DNA of 64,000 nucleotides from Opitutaceae bacterium (GTDB lineage Bacteria; Verrucomicrobiota; Verrucomicrobiia; Opitutales; Opitutaceae). The position numbers were made by a program, and so were the translations under genes. The notes under the pieces were generated by a model. It saw only the letters and a list, made by a program, of their open reading frames with translations. It ran no database searches and was not told where the DNA came from. The stretch is from positions 226,223 through 290,222 of the forward strand of contig JANQSC010000008.1 in the NCBI GenBank assembly GCA_028284235.1, given 5' to 3'. Positions 1 through 8,248 of the stretch are shown here, in pieces. Position 1 is the first letter of the stretch. Each line of letters starts with the position of its first letter.

Positions 1-81
1 TTGCTCGTCATCGACGGAAGAAAGAAGCGAAAGGCTCCGCTGATTGACGCCGCTGCCGAACCCGAGGCGACCCCGGCCTAA
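1..81 (+). CDS. C-terminal end of an unidentified protein (partial)
   Basis: This is an open frame entering from the left edge and ending at a TAA at 79-81; the other two forward frames have stops within the stretch. Only 26 residues are visible, with a basic patch (GRKKRK) followed by an acidic, Ala/Pro-rich tail. The following gene encodes a LolA-like outer-membrane lipoprotein-sorting protein and the next one an outer-membrane barrel. In many bacteria that pair follows an RND/MMPL-type exporter gene, whose proteins often end in a basic-to-acidic cytoplasmic tail. An RND exporter is therefore a plausible guess from context only; nothing in the 26 residues identifies it. Confidence 0.5.
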   Translation: MLVIDGRKKRKAPLIDAAAEPEATPA

Positions 82-118
82 GAATTAATACGTTCAATTT
101 ATATCGAAACATAGAAAA

Positions 119-916
119 ATGAATAACCAAACAAGCAAGTTACTCGCTTTCAAAATCGCGGCTTTGCTCGCAGCGGCCCCGGCATTCGCCGAGCTGACGC
201 CGGAAGAAAAGGGGCTCAAGATCGCTCAAGAGTCGGACAGGCGCGACATCGGTTTCGGCGACACCATTGTGGACATGGAAATGGTGCTGACCAATCGTCA
301 CGGCGAATCGAGCACGCGAAAAATGAAGCTGCGCACGCTGGAAGGAGTGGGCGACGGGGACAAGACGCTCATCACCTTCGACGAGCCGCGCGACGTCAAG
401 GGAACCGCCTTCCTCTCCTACACGCACAAAATTGAGCCCGATGATCAATGGCTCTATTTGCCAGCGCTCGGACGAGTGAAGCGAATCGCGTCGAACAACA
501 AGTCGGGCCCGTTCGTCGGCAGCGAGTTCGCCTACGAGGACATGACCTCGCAGGAAGTCGAAAAGTACACGTACAAGTACATTGGAGACGTCGAGCTCGA
601 CGGACAGAAGTGTTTTCAAATCGAGCGCTATCCGGTCGATCCAAAATCCGGATACACGAGGCAAGTGGGCTGGGTCGACAAGGAGCACTACCGTGTGCTG
701 AAGATCGACTTTTACGATCGGAAAAGCGTGCTGCTCAAAACCCTGAGTTTCGACGGCTACCAGCAGTACCTCGACAAGTTCTGGCGGGCCGACAGCATGA
801 AGATGGAGAACCACCAGACGGGGAAGTCGACCGAACTGGTTTGGAAGAACTACCGTTTCGGCAATGGCTACACGGAGCGGGACTTCGATCAGAGGAGCTT
901 GAGAAACGCCCGTTAG
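119..916 (+). CDS. Outer membrane lipoprotein-sorting protein (LolA-like)
   Basis: A 265-residue secreted protein with an N-terminal signal peptide (hydrophobic stretch about 10-22, ending APAFA before ELTPEEKG). The body matches the uncharacterised LolA-like outer membrane lipoprotein-sorting family. Recognisable blocks are TRKMKLRTLEG, DEPRDVKGTAFLSYTH, DDQWLYLPALGRVKRI and SGPFVGSEFAYEDM. The family adopts a LolA/LolB-like half-barrel that binds lipophilic cargo in the periplasm and is usually encoded beside RND exporters. Here it sits between a truncated upstream gene and a barrel gene (65 bp gap), which fits an envelope lipid or hydrophobic-compound export operon. The cargo cannot be told from sequence. 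Confidence 0.85.
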   Translation: MNNQTSKLLAFKIAALLAAAPAFAELTPEEKGLKIAQESDRRDIGFGDTIVDMEMVLTNRHGESSTRKMKLRTLEGVGDGDKTLITFDEPRDVKGTAFLSYTHKIEPDDQWLYLPALGRVKRIASNNKSGPFVGSEFAYEDMTSQEVEKYTYKYIGDVELDGQKCFQIERYPVDPKSGYTRQVGWVDKEHYRVLKIDFYDRKSVLLKTLSFDGYQQYLDKFWRADSMKMENHQTGKSTELVWKNYRFGNGYTERDFDQRSLRNAR

Positions 917-980
917 TGAGCGTCTCAATTGAATCGAGCGAATCTACGCTTGCTGCTCCCAAGGAGCTTAGAGATTTCCA

Positions 981-2180
981 ATGAAAAACGGTTTTAGTCG
1001 AACGATCGGGTTAGCCGCCGCTGTTACGGGAGTCGCTTCCGCGACGGCGGGAGAATGGTCGGGGTACGTGACCGCGGAGTCCCGTCTTTACGAGCGCTCG
1101 CCTTTGCAGAGCGAACAGAAAGAAGGGCCCAGCGCAGCGGTTATCTTCGAGCCGGAGTACTACACCGACTGGGACGACGGCGACCGGGCGTTCGAGTTCA
1201 CGCCTTACTTCCGCTGGGACTCGCACGACTCGGAGCGGAATCTGGTCGATGCGCGCGAGTTGTCGTACTTGATCGTCAATGGCGATTGGGAAGTTCGGTT
1301 CGGCGTTTCAAAAGTATTTTGGGGGGTTGCGGAGTCGCAGCACCTCGTGGACACGGTCAATCAGACCGACTTGGTCGCGAGCCCGGATGGGGAGGACAAA
1401 CTCGGGCAGCCCATGGTCCACGTGGTGCGCGTGACTCCGCTTGGGGATTTCGAGTTCTTCCTTTTGCCTGGTTTTCGGGAGCGGACGTTTCCCGGTCGAG
1501 AGGGTCGCTTGCGGAGTAGTCTTTGGGTGGATACCGACAATCCGATCTACGAATCGGCGGCTGAAGATGGGCATGTGGATGGTGCGCTGCGCTGGTTCAA
1601 CGTTATTGGCGATTTCGATGTTGGGCTCCACTATTTTCGCGGGACAAACCGAGAGCCAATCCTTACCCCAGGGATCGACAGCGGTGGCGCCACAGTTCTG
1701 CGGCCCTTCTACGAACAGATGGATCAGGCAGGCCTCGATTTGCAATATACGCGAGGCGGATTGCTCTTGAAGCTAGAAGCGCTCGCCCGTGAAACGACGT
1801 CGACGGAGCACAGCGCGATGGTGGGCGGATTTGAATACACGTTCTACGGTATCGGCGGCAGCGTGGTGGATGCAGGGCTGCTAGTGGAGGGACACTTCGA
1901 CTCGCGCGGCGCCAACGCTCCCACCGCGTTCAACAAAGATGTTTTCGTGGGGACGCGACTCACTTGGAATGACGACGCGGATACGGCGGTTGTAGCGGGT
2001 GGATTCGCGGATCTCGACAATGGCAGCGTGTTTGCGCGGGTCGAATTCGAACGGCGGATCGGGAACAGTCGAAAACTGGAATTGGAAGTTCAGAAGCTGA
2101 CCAATATTTCTACTCGAGACCCGTTTTTCGGCCTGCGCCGCGACAGCTATTTGCAGCTCAGCCTGAGCCAATATTGGTAG
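981..2180 (+). CDS. Outer membrane beta-barrel protein, porin-like
   Basis: A 399-residue protein with a signal peptide (cleavage likely near ATAGEWSGYV). The rest alternates polar and hydrophobic residues with aromatic girdles (EFTPYFRWDSHD, LKLEALARE, RNSRKLELEVQKL) and ends in an aromatic residue (SLSQYW), the usual outer-membrane insertion signal. It resembles the barrel proteins encoded next to LolA-like/RND export genes. It follows the LolA-like gene by 64 bp on the same strand and is probably co-transcribed. Its likely role is an outer-membrane channel or partner of the exporter; specificity is unknown. Confidence 0.7.
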   Translation: MKNGFSRTIGLAAAVTGVASATAGEWSGYVTAESRLYERSPLQSEQKEGPSAAVIFEPEYYTDWDDGDRAFEFTPYFRWDSHDSERNLVDARELSYLIVNGDWEVRFGVSKVFWGVAESQHLVDTVNQTDLVASPDGEDKLGQPMVHVVRVTPLGDFEFFLLPGFRERTFPGREGRLRSSLWVDTDNPIYESAAEDGHVDGALRWFNVIGDFDVGLHYFRGTNREPILTPGIDSGGATVLRPFYEQMDQAGLDLQYTRGGLLLKLEALARETTSTEHSAMVGGFEYTFYGIGGSVVDAGLLVEGHFDSRGANAPTAFNKDVFVGTRLTWNDDADTAVVAGGFADLDNGSVFARVEFERRIGNSRKLELEVQKLTNISTRDPFFGLRRDSYLQLSLSQYW

Positions 2181-2227
2181 ACGACGATTTCTACATTAGA
2201 GACCCGTCCTGTCAGCCCTACCTCCGT

Positions 2228-2348
2228 GTAGGGCCAGCGCTTGCGCTGTGCCGCGATGTTCGATCGCTTCTCACAAAACTTGTAGGCTGCCGACCTGCAG
2301 GCGGCTAATCACGGAACCTACGCGGCGCGGCGCAAGCGCCGGCCCTAC
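2228..2348. repeat. REP-like palindromic repeat, family A, copy 1
   Basis: The 348-bp gap between the barrel gene and the deacetylase gene holds this imperfect palindrome. It opens with GTAGGGCCAGCGCTTGCG and closes with the inverted form CGCAAGCGCCGGCCCTAC. A middle section of about 70 bp contains a second small hairpin (GCTGCCGACCTGCAGGCGGC). Four other copies lie in the window at 4684, 9373, 15920 and 27947. The rest of the gap (2181-2227 and 2349-2528) shows no open frame or clear site. Confidence 0.75.
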
Positions 2349-2528
2349 TAGACGATTCTATTTGGCCTCCAATGTGCAGCATACCCTGTCAGTGCGATGG
2401 TAACCCCGATGCTCGCATTGGCCGTGTTTAAGCGGAGTTCCGGAACGTGAAAGAACCATTGATGTAGTGATCTTTGATGAGTACTTTCTTTGGCAGTGTC
2501 TCTTTTTTAATCCCGCGTCGTTTTTAGA

Positions 2529-3386
2529 ATGATCCTCTTTTCCGATCCTCAGTGTTTGAAGTACCATTCCCATGGCCATCCGGAACGGCCGTCGCGGATC
2601 GAGTCGACCGTTTCATGGCTGCGTCAATCTCAGCCGGATTGGGAATGGAGGCCGGTCGAGAAGGCGTCCGAAGCCGCGTTGTTGCGCGCCCATCCGGAAA
2701 GCCATTTGCGCCGTCTGGAAATGGCCCGTGATTTCGACGCGGATACGGCGTTCCACACGGGAATTTTCGAGATCGCCCGTCTCGGAACGGGAGCGGCCTT
2801 AGCTGCCGTGGAAGTCGCCCGCGATGGAGGGAAGGCGTTTTCACTCATGCGACCACCGGGGCACCACGCGGAGGCGGAGCGGGCGATGGGCTTTTGTTAT
2901 TTGAATCATATCGCGATCGCGGTGCTTGAGGCTCTGGAAACAGGTTTGGAACGGGTCGCGGTCTGGGATTTCGACGCCCACCATGGCAATGGCACGGAAG
3001 CCATTTTGGATGGAACGCCGGGCGCTCTCTACGTTTCGACCCACCAGCATCCTTGCTATCCGGGAACGGGAACGCGCTCCCGTGACAATCTGCGCAACTA
3101 CCCGGTCCCGCCGGGAACGCCGGCGGCGGAGCACATGCGCATCCTGGAGGAGTCGTGGACTGAGCTAATCGCCTTCCGGCCCGAGCTGATTCTTGTGTCC
3201 GCCGGATTTGACGCCTACGCGGGCGATCCCCTGACTGACCTGAGATTGGGGCGATCGGATTTCGAAACCCTCGGCCAGTGGATCGAACAGGCGGGGATCC
3301 CTGCCGCGGCTGTATTGGAAGGAGGATACAGCGACGATTTACACTTGCTTGTAGAGGCTTTCCTGAAAGGGTGGTCGGGACGCTAA
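2529..3386 (+). CDS. Histone deacetylase family protein (class II/AcuC-like)
   Basis: A 285-residue zinc-dependent deacylase of the arginase/deacetylase fold. Active-site motifs are in order: RPPGHHAEAERAMGFCYLNH with the His pair at 112-113, DFDAHHGNGT with zinc ligands D149 and H151, SAGFDAYAGDPL with ligand D228, and the catalytic-loop Tyr in EGGYS (267). Length and spacing match bacterial family members, including acetoin-utilisation AcuC-like and acetylpolyamine amidohydrolase-like enzymes. The substrate (acetyl-lysine, acetylpolyamine or other) is not decided by sequence. The gene is followed 18 bp later by RNase D on the same strand. Confidence 0.9.
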   Translation: MILFSDPQCLKYHSHGHPERPSRIESTVSWLRQSQPDWEWRPVEKASEAALLRAHPESHLRRLEMARDFDADTAFHTGIFEIARLGTGAALAAVEVARDGGKAFSLMRPPGHHAEAERAMGFCYLNHIAIAVLEALETGLERVAVWDFDAHHGNGTEAILDGTPGALYVSTHQHPCYPGTGTRSRDNLRNYPVPPGTPAAEHMRILEESWTELIAFRPELILVSAGFDAYAGDPLTDLRLGRSDFETLGQWIEQAGIPAAAVLEGGYSDDLHLLVEAFLKGWSGR

Positions 3387-3404
3387 CCCCTCTGGCGCTC
3401 GGGT

Positions 3405-4541
3405 ATGCAAGACGGTTTATATGACTACATAGACACCCAGGATGGCTTGGACAGGCTGTGCGGATTGCTCGAATCGCAATCCGAAATCGCTCTCGATAGC
3501 GAAGCGGACAACTTGCACCACTACGCGACCCATCTCTGCCTGCTTCAGCTGCGCTTCGACGAGCGGACCTACCTGCTCGATATGCTCGCGGAAATCGACT
3601 ACTCCCGCTTTTGGAACATGCTCAAGGGCGTCCATCTCATCATGCACGGCAGCGACTTCGATCTGCGTCTGTTCGAGGAGTTCGCGGGATTCAAGGCGGG
3701 CAGCCTGTTCGACTCGATGCTGGCTTCCCAGTTGCTGGGGATCAAGAAATTCGGCCTGGCGGCGTTGCTCGAGGAGTTTTTCGAGGTAAAACTGCCCAAG
3801 GACAGTCAGAAGAGCGACTGGTCCCAACGCCCGCTCCCCGAGAAAATGCTGCGATACGCGGCCAACGATGTCCTCTACTTGCACGAACTGAGGGACATCC
3901 TCCTGGGTCGCGTGCGCGAGCTGGGGAGAGAGAGCTGGCTGGAACAGCGCTGCCAGCGGCAGATCGAGACCGCCCAAACCGGATTCCCTGAGGAAAACGA
4001 GAATTCCTGGCGAATCGCCCGTTCCGACAAGCTCGACCCGCGCGGCAAGGCGGCCCTTTACGAGCTTTGGCACTGGCGGGACGATCTCGCCAAGCGCCTG
4101 GACCGCCCGCCTTTCAAAGTCTTGGGCAACGAGTACGTGCTCAAGCTCGCGGCCGCCGTGTCGGAACAGCGTTGGGAGAACGAATTCGAGTCGCTCCCGG
4201 CGGGAATCCAGCGCCGAAAGCGGCAGGGGCTCGTCGACGCGCTCCGCCGCGGAGCCAAGCGCGACCTGAAATCGCTCCCGAAACGCCCCCGTCGCGGAGA
4301 TTCGAAAGGGCCCTTGAATCAGGCGGAGCTCGAGCGCCAGGAGAAGATCAAGCAGCACCGCGACGGCGTCGCCGAGTCCCTCGGGATCGACCCGACTTTG
4401 ATCGCGACGCGGAGCCAGGTCGCTCTCCTCGCTCGGGATTCCAAGGACCAGGACGGCTTGCTCGACTGGCAAAAGGAGCTCCTCGCCCCGATCCTGGAGA
4501 CCGTCGATACGGACGGAAGCCCGGAATCTGCAGAGGCATAA
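3405..4541 (+). CDS. rnd: Ribonuclease D
   Basis: A 378-residue 3'-5' exoribonuclease of the DEDD family. The first acidic motif is ALDSEADN (D31, E33), the second lies in HGSDFDLRLFEEF, and the third is YAANDVLYLHEL, with a Tyr four residues before the Asp in the DEDDy manner. The C-terminal half has an HRDC domain (about 205-285, RGKAALYELWHWRDDLAKRLDRP) that binds RNA, as in RNase D proteins that trim tRNA 3' ends. The tail is rich in Lys/Arg. It follows the deacetylase gene closely; its 3' end abuts a repeat-rich gap. Confidence 0.9.
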   Translation: MQDGLYDYIDTQDGLDRLCGLLESQSEIALDSEADNLHHYATHLCLLQLRFDERTYLLDMLAEIDYSRFWNMLKGVHLIMHGSDFDLRLFEEFAGFKAGSLFDSMLASQLLGIKKFGLAALLEEFFEVKLPKDSQKSDWSQRPLPEKMLRYAANDVLYLHELRDILLGRVRELGRESWLEQRCQRQIETAQTGFPEENENSWRIARSDKLDPRGKAALYELWHWRDDLAKRLDRPPFKVLGNEYVLKLAAAVSEQRWENEFESLPAGIQRRKRQGLVDALRRGAKRDLKSLPKRPRRGDSKGPLNQAELERQEKIKQHRDGVAESLGIDPTLIATRSQVALLARDSKDQDGLLDWQKELLAPILETVDTDGSPESAEA

Positions 4542-4548
4542 CCTTGTT

Positions 4549-4662
4549 TAACAGTCGCCTTGTGGCGAAACGTCCCTGTCGAAGGCCCCGGCATCGTCGG
4601 GGCTCGGTCACCGACAACGTCCGGGTCAAAGACGGGATCTCAAGGACGGCTCTGGCGGGCCA
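4549..4662. repeat. MITE-like multi-hairpin repeat, family B, inverted partial copy
   Basis: Read on the minus strand, this stretch matches the left part of the element at 12271-12438. Shared blocks are CGCCAGAGCC, TCCTTGAGATCCCG and the module TTTCGCCACAAGGCGACTGTT (compare TTTCGCCGCTAGGCGACTGT at 12331). Between these blocks it has its own hairpins (CCCCGGCATCGTCGGGG and CGGTCACCGACAACG-like sequence). The right half of the family is missing, and a family A repeat begins 22 bp further on. Confidence 0.6.
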
Positions 4663-4683
4663 CATGGGTCTGTCGGCCGGGAT

Positions 4684-4756
4684 GTAGGGGCGTTGCTTGC
4701 GACGCCCGCGTATGTGCTGGATCAACTCCTGCGGGCGTCGCGAGCAACGCCCCTAC
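4684..4756. repeat. REP-like palindromic repeat, family A, copy 2
   Basis: A 73-bp near-perfect palindrome. It runs GTAGGGGCGTTGCTTGCGAC to GTCGCGAGCAACGCCCCTAC, with an inner CCCGCG/CGGGCG step. It has the outer GTAGGG...CCCTAC arms and the internal CTTGCG/CGCAAG-type core of the family, with the core slightly diverged (CTTGCG versus CGAGCA). Confidence 0.75.
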
Positions 4757-4966
4757 GGACCCTATTGGAATCCTTGTCACGTCCTGCTGAGCCACCGACG
4801 CGCTCGGTGGTCTTTGGCGGTCGAGGGAATTATGAAATCCCCGCCCTCATTTTCTCCGCACCACGCTAGCCGGACGGCTCTCTATGATTATTGCCTTGAT
4901 GCCGCTGCGAGCCTCGGTTGTATTTGTTAGAAACGTGCTAATTCGCCCTCGAACGTCTGTATCGCT
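4757..4966. other. Non-coding gap before the lipoprotein gene
   Basis: Together with the two repeats above, this completes a 425-bp gap without a convincing gene. A 7-bp hairpin (CCACCGA...TCGGTGG, 4792-4810) resembles the CCACCGAC modules of the multi-hairpin elements at 23555 and 39400. The sequence AATCCTTGTC just before it matches the terminal motif of family B, so it may be a further remnant. A promoter for the lipoprotein gene presumably lies near 4870-4960, but no clear boxes were identified. Confidence 0.4.
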
Positions 4967-5221
4967 ATGAAAACCAAGCTCTTCTCGATTCTGATTCTCT
5001 CAGCCCTGGCGCTCCTGATTTCCGGCTGCGCGACCACTCAAAAGGAGTACGGAGGCTCGAGCGGTACGCTTGGCGGCTTGGTCACGGTGGAAAAGAACAC
5101 CTACAGCAAGACCGGCCCGCTCACCATCGGCGTAAAAACCTCGGAGCTGGTCCCGCGCAAAAACACCAATGGCGGACGGGTCCGCTTCCTCTACGGCATG
5201 TTCACCATCGCCGACGATTGA
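4967..5221 (+). CDS. Small putative lipoprotein
   Basis: An 84-residue protein with a textbook lipoprotein signal: KTK followed by a hydrophobic stretch and the lipobox LISGC, with the lipidated Cys at 21. The mature part is about 64 residues, rich in Gly/Thr/Lys (GGSSGTLGGLVTVEKNTYSKTG) and without a recognised domain. There is no Asp at the position after Cys, so sorting to the outer membrane is expected by the E. coli rule. Function unknown. It stands alone, 109 bp before the OleC-like gene. Confidence 0.75.
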   Translation: MKTKLFSILILSALALLISGCATTQKEYGGSSGTLGGLVTVEKNTYSKTGPLTIGVKTSELVPRKNTNGGRVRFLYGMFTIADD

Positions 5222-5329
5222 ATCGACAGGCGGGATCAGTCGTTTCCCTCGAGCCCGGCAAGCGCTTTGGCGAGTGGTTCGCCTTAGCAGGGGGTGTTTG
5301 TGAATTCTGGAGAGTGCAACTAGCAACGC

Positions 5330-6979
5330 GTGGTGGATGACCAATCGAGCGGCCCGATCGCCAATGTTTCGCGCTACCTCGACCAACAAGCGGAGCGGAA
5401 CGGACCGCTGCCGGCATTGAAGGTCCCAAAAGGCCGGACCGCCGACGGTCGCATCGACTACTTGACGCTCACCTTCGCCGAACTCGCGGCCGAGCAGGAC
5501 AGTTGGGGAAAGCGCCTTCTCGAAAACGGCGTCGAACGCGGTTCGCGCGTCCTTCTAATGGCCCGCCCAGGCCTGCCTTTGATAGCGATTTGCTTCGCCT
5601 TGTTCAAGATTGGGGCGACGCCCATCGTCATCGATCCTGGCATGGGCCTGAAGTCCTTTCTAGCCTGCGTGCGTCGCTCTCGGCCGGACGCCCTAGTGGG
5701 GATTGGTCTGGCGATTTGGGTTTCCCGATTGTTCCGAGGCTCGTTTCGATCGGTCCGGTCGAAAGTCAAAGTGGGCGGCGGTTTCGCTCGAGCGCCCAAG
5801 TCGGCCGATTCCGGCCCGCTCAAAGCCGCCCGAACCACCTCGCGGGATTTGGCGGCGATCCTGTTTACGTCCGGCTCGACCGGTCCGCCGAAAGGCGTTT
5901 GCTACGAGCACGGCATGTTCGAGGCCCAGGTATCGGCGATTCGAGCTCAGTATGCGATCGAGGAAGGGGAGGTCGACCTGCCCATGCTGCCGATTTTCGC
6001 CCTCTTCAATCCGGCTCTGGGAATGACCACCGTCGTGCCCGAAATCAACCCCAGCAAACCGGCCACCGTGGATCCGGCGAAAATCGTCCAAGCCATTCAG
6101 GAATGCGGGGTCACCAACACCTTCGGATCGCCCGTTCTGTGGAAAAAGATCGGCGCCCATTGCGCGGAAAACGCGGTCACGCTGCCGACTTTGAAGCGCA
6201 TTCTGATGGCTGGGGCGTCGGTTCCGCCGGATTTGATGCGCCAGTTCCGTTCCATCCTGGAGAGTGGGCATGTCCATTCTCCCTACGGGGCGACCGAAGT
6301 ACTGCCGGTATCTTCAACTGTGGATACGATGGCGCTCGGCGAGACAGCCGCACTTACCGAGAAAGGTAAAGGAACCTGCGTCGGAGCGCCGCTTCCCGGC
6401 GTCGAAGCGCGGATCATTCCGGTCAGCGACGGTCCATTGGAGGGAGACGCCTTGGACGAGACTCTGCCGGTTGGCGAGATCGGCGAAATCGTAGTGACCG
6501 GGCCAAGCGTGACCCGCGCCTACGACGGACTGCCCGAGGCGACCCGCGATGCCAAGATCGAGCGCGACGGCAGTGTTTGGCATCGCATGGGCGATCTCGG
6601 CTATTTGGACGACCACGGGCGAATCTGGTTTTGCGGCCGCAAAGCGGAACGCGTGCAGACGGGCGGGAAAACCTATTACACCGATTGCTGCGAGGGCGTT
6701 TTCAATCCCTTGCCGCAGGTGTTTCGGACGGCGTTGATCGGGCTCGACGAGAATGGCTCCGTCCAGCCCGCAATCGTCGTCCAGCCGGTGGAAGGAGCGT
6801 TTCCTAAAAACGAAAGGGAACGTTCCGCCTTCATCGACGGTCTTCTAGAGGCGGGCAAATCGTCCGTCGTGACCCGGGACATCGATCGGTTCCTATTCGA
6901 CCGCTCGTTTCCGGTCGACGTGAGGCACAATGCGAAAATCAACCGCATTGCCTTGGCCCTGAGATTCAATGGGCGATAG
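5330..6979 (+). CDS. AMP-dependent synthetase, OleC-like (beta-lactone synthetase/fatty acyl ligase)
   Basis: A 549-residue member of the ANL superfamily (adenylation enzymes). The phosphate loop is FTSGSTGPPKGV (179-190). The A5 motif YGATEVLP follows near 320, and the A7/A8 region reads HRMGDLGYLDDHGRIWFCGR. The block PMLPIFALFNPALGMTTVVPEINPSKP in two parts (LPIFALFNPALGM, PEINPSKPA) is typical of OleC proteins, which turn beta-hydroxy acids into beta-lactones in long-chain olefin synthesis. I see no OleA, OleB or OleD homologue in the window, so it may act in another lipid pathway. The start is a GTG (5330) with GGAGAG upstream; a second GTG follows immediately. Confidence 0.8.
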   Translation: MVDDQSSGPIANVSRYLDQQAERNGPLPALKVPKGRTADGRIDYLTLTFAELAAEQDSWGKRLLENGVERGSRVLLMARPGLPLIAICFALFKIGATPIVIDPGMGLKSFLACVRRSRPDALVGIGLAIWVSRLFRGSFRSVRSKVKVGGGFARAPKSADSGPLKAARTTSRDLAAILFTSGSTGPPKGVCYEHGMFEAQVSAIRAQYAIEEGEVDLPMLPIFALFNPALGMTTVVPEINPSKPATVDPAKIVQAIQECGVTNTFGSPVLWKKIGAHCAENAVTLPTLKRILMAGASVPPDLMRQFRSILESGHVHSPYGATEVLPVSSTVDTMALGETAALTEKGKGTCVGAPLPGVEARIIPVSDGPLEGDALDETLPVGEIGEIVVTGPSVTRAYDGLPEATRDAKIERDGSVWHRMGDLGYLDDHGRIWFCGRKAERVQTGGKTYYTDCCEGVFNPLPQVFRTALIGLDENGSVQPAIVVQPVEGAFPKNERERSAFIDGLLEAGKSSVVTRDIDRFLFDRSFPVDVRHNAKINRIALALRFNGR

Positions 6980-7012
6980 TTGTATTGGGAATATAATTGG
7001 GAGAGTCTGAAT

Positions 7013-8212
7013 TTGGAAAACGCGCCATACAGTGTTGCGGGGCAGTGGAGCGAGCCCTGGGATAAGTCGGAGTTCAAGCGGTGGGGCCTGCGGCTTCGCC
7101 GGTCGCTGCTTCCACAAGAGGTCGATTTGGGGATTGTATTCATTTCTTCAGGATGGATCGACCATGCCGAGGACATCGTCGACGTGTTGAGAACCTCTTT
7201 GGGCGTGCCCACGCTGGCGGGTTGCGTCGCCAATGGAGTGATCGCCAACGAACGCGAGTTCGAGCGAGAGGGCGGAGTCGCTCTCGGCTTGTTTCATCTC
7301 CCGGGCGGACGGCTGGTCAATCTCGGATTCACTGAGAAGATGGCGGCGGACGCGACTCGGAAAACCGAGCCTGGATTCTGGCGCCGCCGGTTTGATCCTG
7401 GAAGCGAAGGAATCAACGGTTGGCTTGTATTCACGGAGCCGTTACACGTGAACGTAGAGGAGTGGATCGAGTCGTGGGAGCGGGACTTTCCTGGATTGCC
7501 TATCTACGGGGGCTTGGCCCACTTCGACAGCGAGTCTCGAACGAGCGCGGTGATCTGCAACGACGCGGTGGTTGGCGAAGGCGGCGTGGCCATTGGGTTT
7601 GGTGGCGGCGTGAAACTGGCCGGACTCACCGCTCAAGGTTGCACTCCGGTCGGGGATCCGTGGACGGTTACCAAATCGTCGGGCAACGTCTTGGAGCGCA
7701 TCGGGAACCGGCCGGCCATGCGCATTCTGGAGGACACGTATCACGGAATCGGCGAGGAGCTGCGTCGGCGCAGCCGGGGCAACGTGTTCGTGGGTCTCGC
7801 GGTGGACGAGTATTTGGAGGAGTTTAAGCGGGGCGATTTTCTCGTTCGGAACTTGCTTGCGGCCGATCCGTCGAAGGGCTCGCTAGCAGTCGGGGCGTTC
7901 CCGCGCGTGGGCCAGTCGATCCAGTTTCAGATTCGCGACGGGCAAGGCGCCAGCGAAGAGCTCGCGGCCCTGGTGGAAGGTTGTCGCGCGGACTTGAGTT
8001 CGAAACGGGTGTTCGGCGCGTGCCTGAGCAATTGCTCGGGACGAGGGCGAGGCTTGTTCGGCTCGCCGGATCACGACGCCTCCGCGATCTTCGGCCTGCT
8101 GGGCGACAACGGGTTGGTGGGCTTTTTCGGAAATGGCGAGTTCGGCCCGGTTGGCGGCCGCAACTTCGTCCATGGATACACTGCTTCTGCCGCGGTGTTT
8201 GTGGAGTCCTGA
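7013..8212 (+). CDS. FIST domain signal-transduction protein
   Basis: About 399 residues, all one FIST module. The FIST_N part has VDLGIVFISSGWIDHAEDIVDVLR, in two motifs (GIVFISSG, LAGCVANGVI), and GGVALGLFHLPGG. The FIST_C part ends GLVGFFGNGEFGPVGGRNF. FIST domains are sensory domains thought to bind small ligands such as amino acids, and are often found with histidine kinases or c-di-GMP enzymes; here the domain stands alone. The frame is open from a TTG at 6980 directly after the OleC-like stop. The TTG at 7013 is better placed, 7 nt after GGGAGAG, and was chosen. It is probably co-transcribed with the ligase gene. Confidence 0.85.
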   Translation: MENAPYSVAGQWSEPWDKSEFKRWGLRLRRSLLPQEVDLGIVFISSGWIDHAEDIVDVLRTSLGVPTLAGCVANGVIANEREFEREGGVALGLFHLPGGRLVNLGFTEKMAADATRKTEPGFWRRRFDPGSEGINGWLVFTEPLHVNVEEWIESWERDFPGLPIYGGLAHFDSESRTSAVICNDAVVGEGGVAIGFGGGVKLAGLTAQGCTPVGDPWTVTKSSGNVLERIGNRPAMRILEDTYHGIGEELRRRSRGNVFVGLAVDEYLEEFKRGDFLVRNLLAADPSKGSLAVGAFPRVGQSIQFQIRDGQGASEELAALVEGCRADLSSKRVFGACLSNCSGRGRGLFGSPDHDASAIFGLLGDNGLVGFFGNGEFGPVGGRNFVHGYTASAAVFVES

Positions 8213-8248
8213 ACGACTGGATACGAGAGAAATCGCTCGCGATGCTCG

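Noticed and set aside
2529..3386. Histone-deacetylase gene as eukaryotic transfer
   Set aside because: This family is widespread in bacteria and the base composition looks like that of the neighbours.
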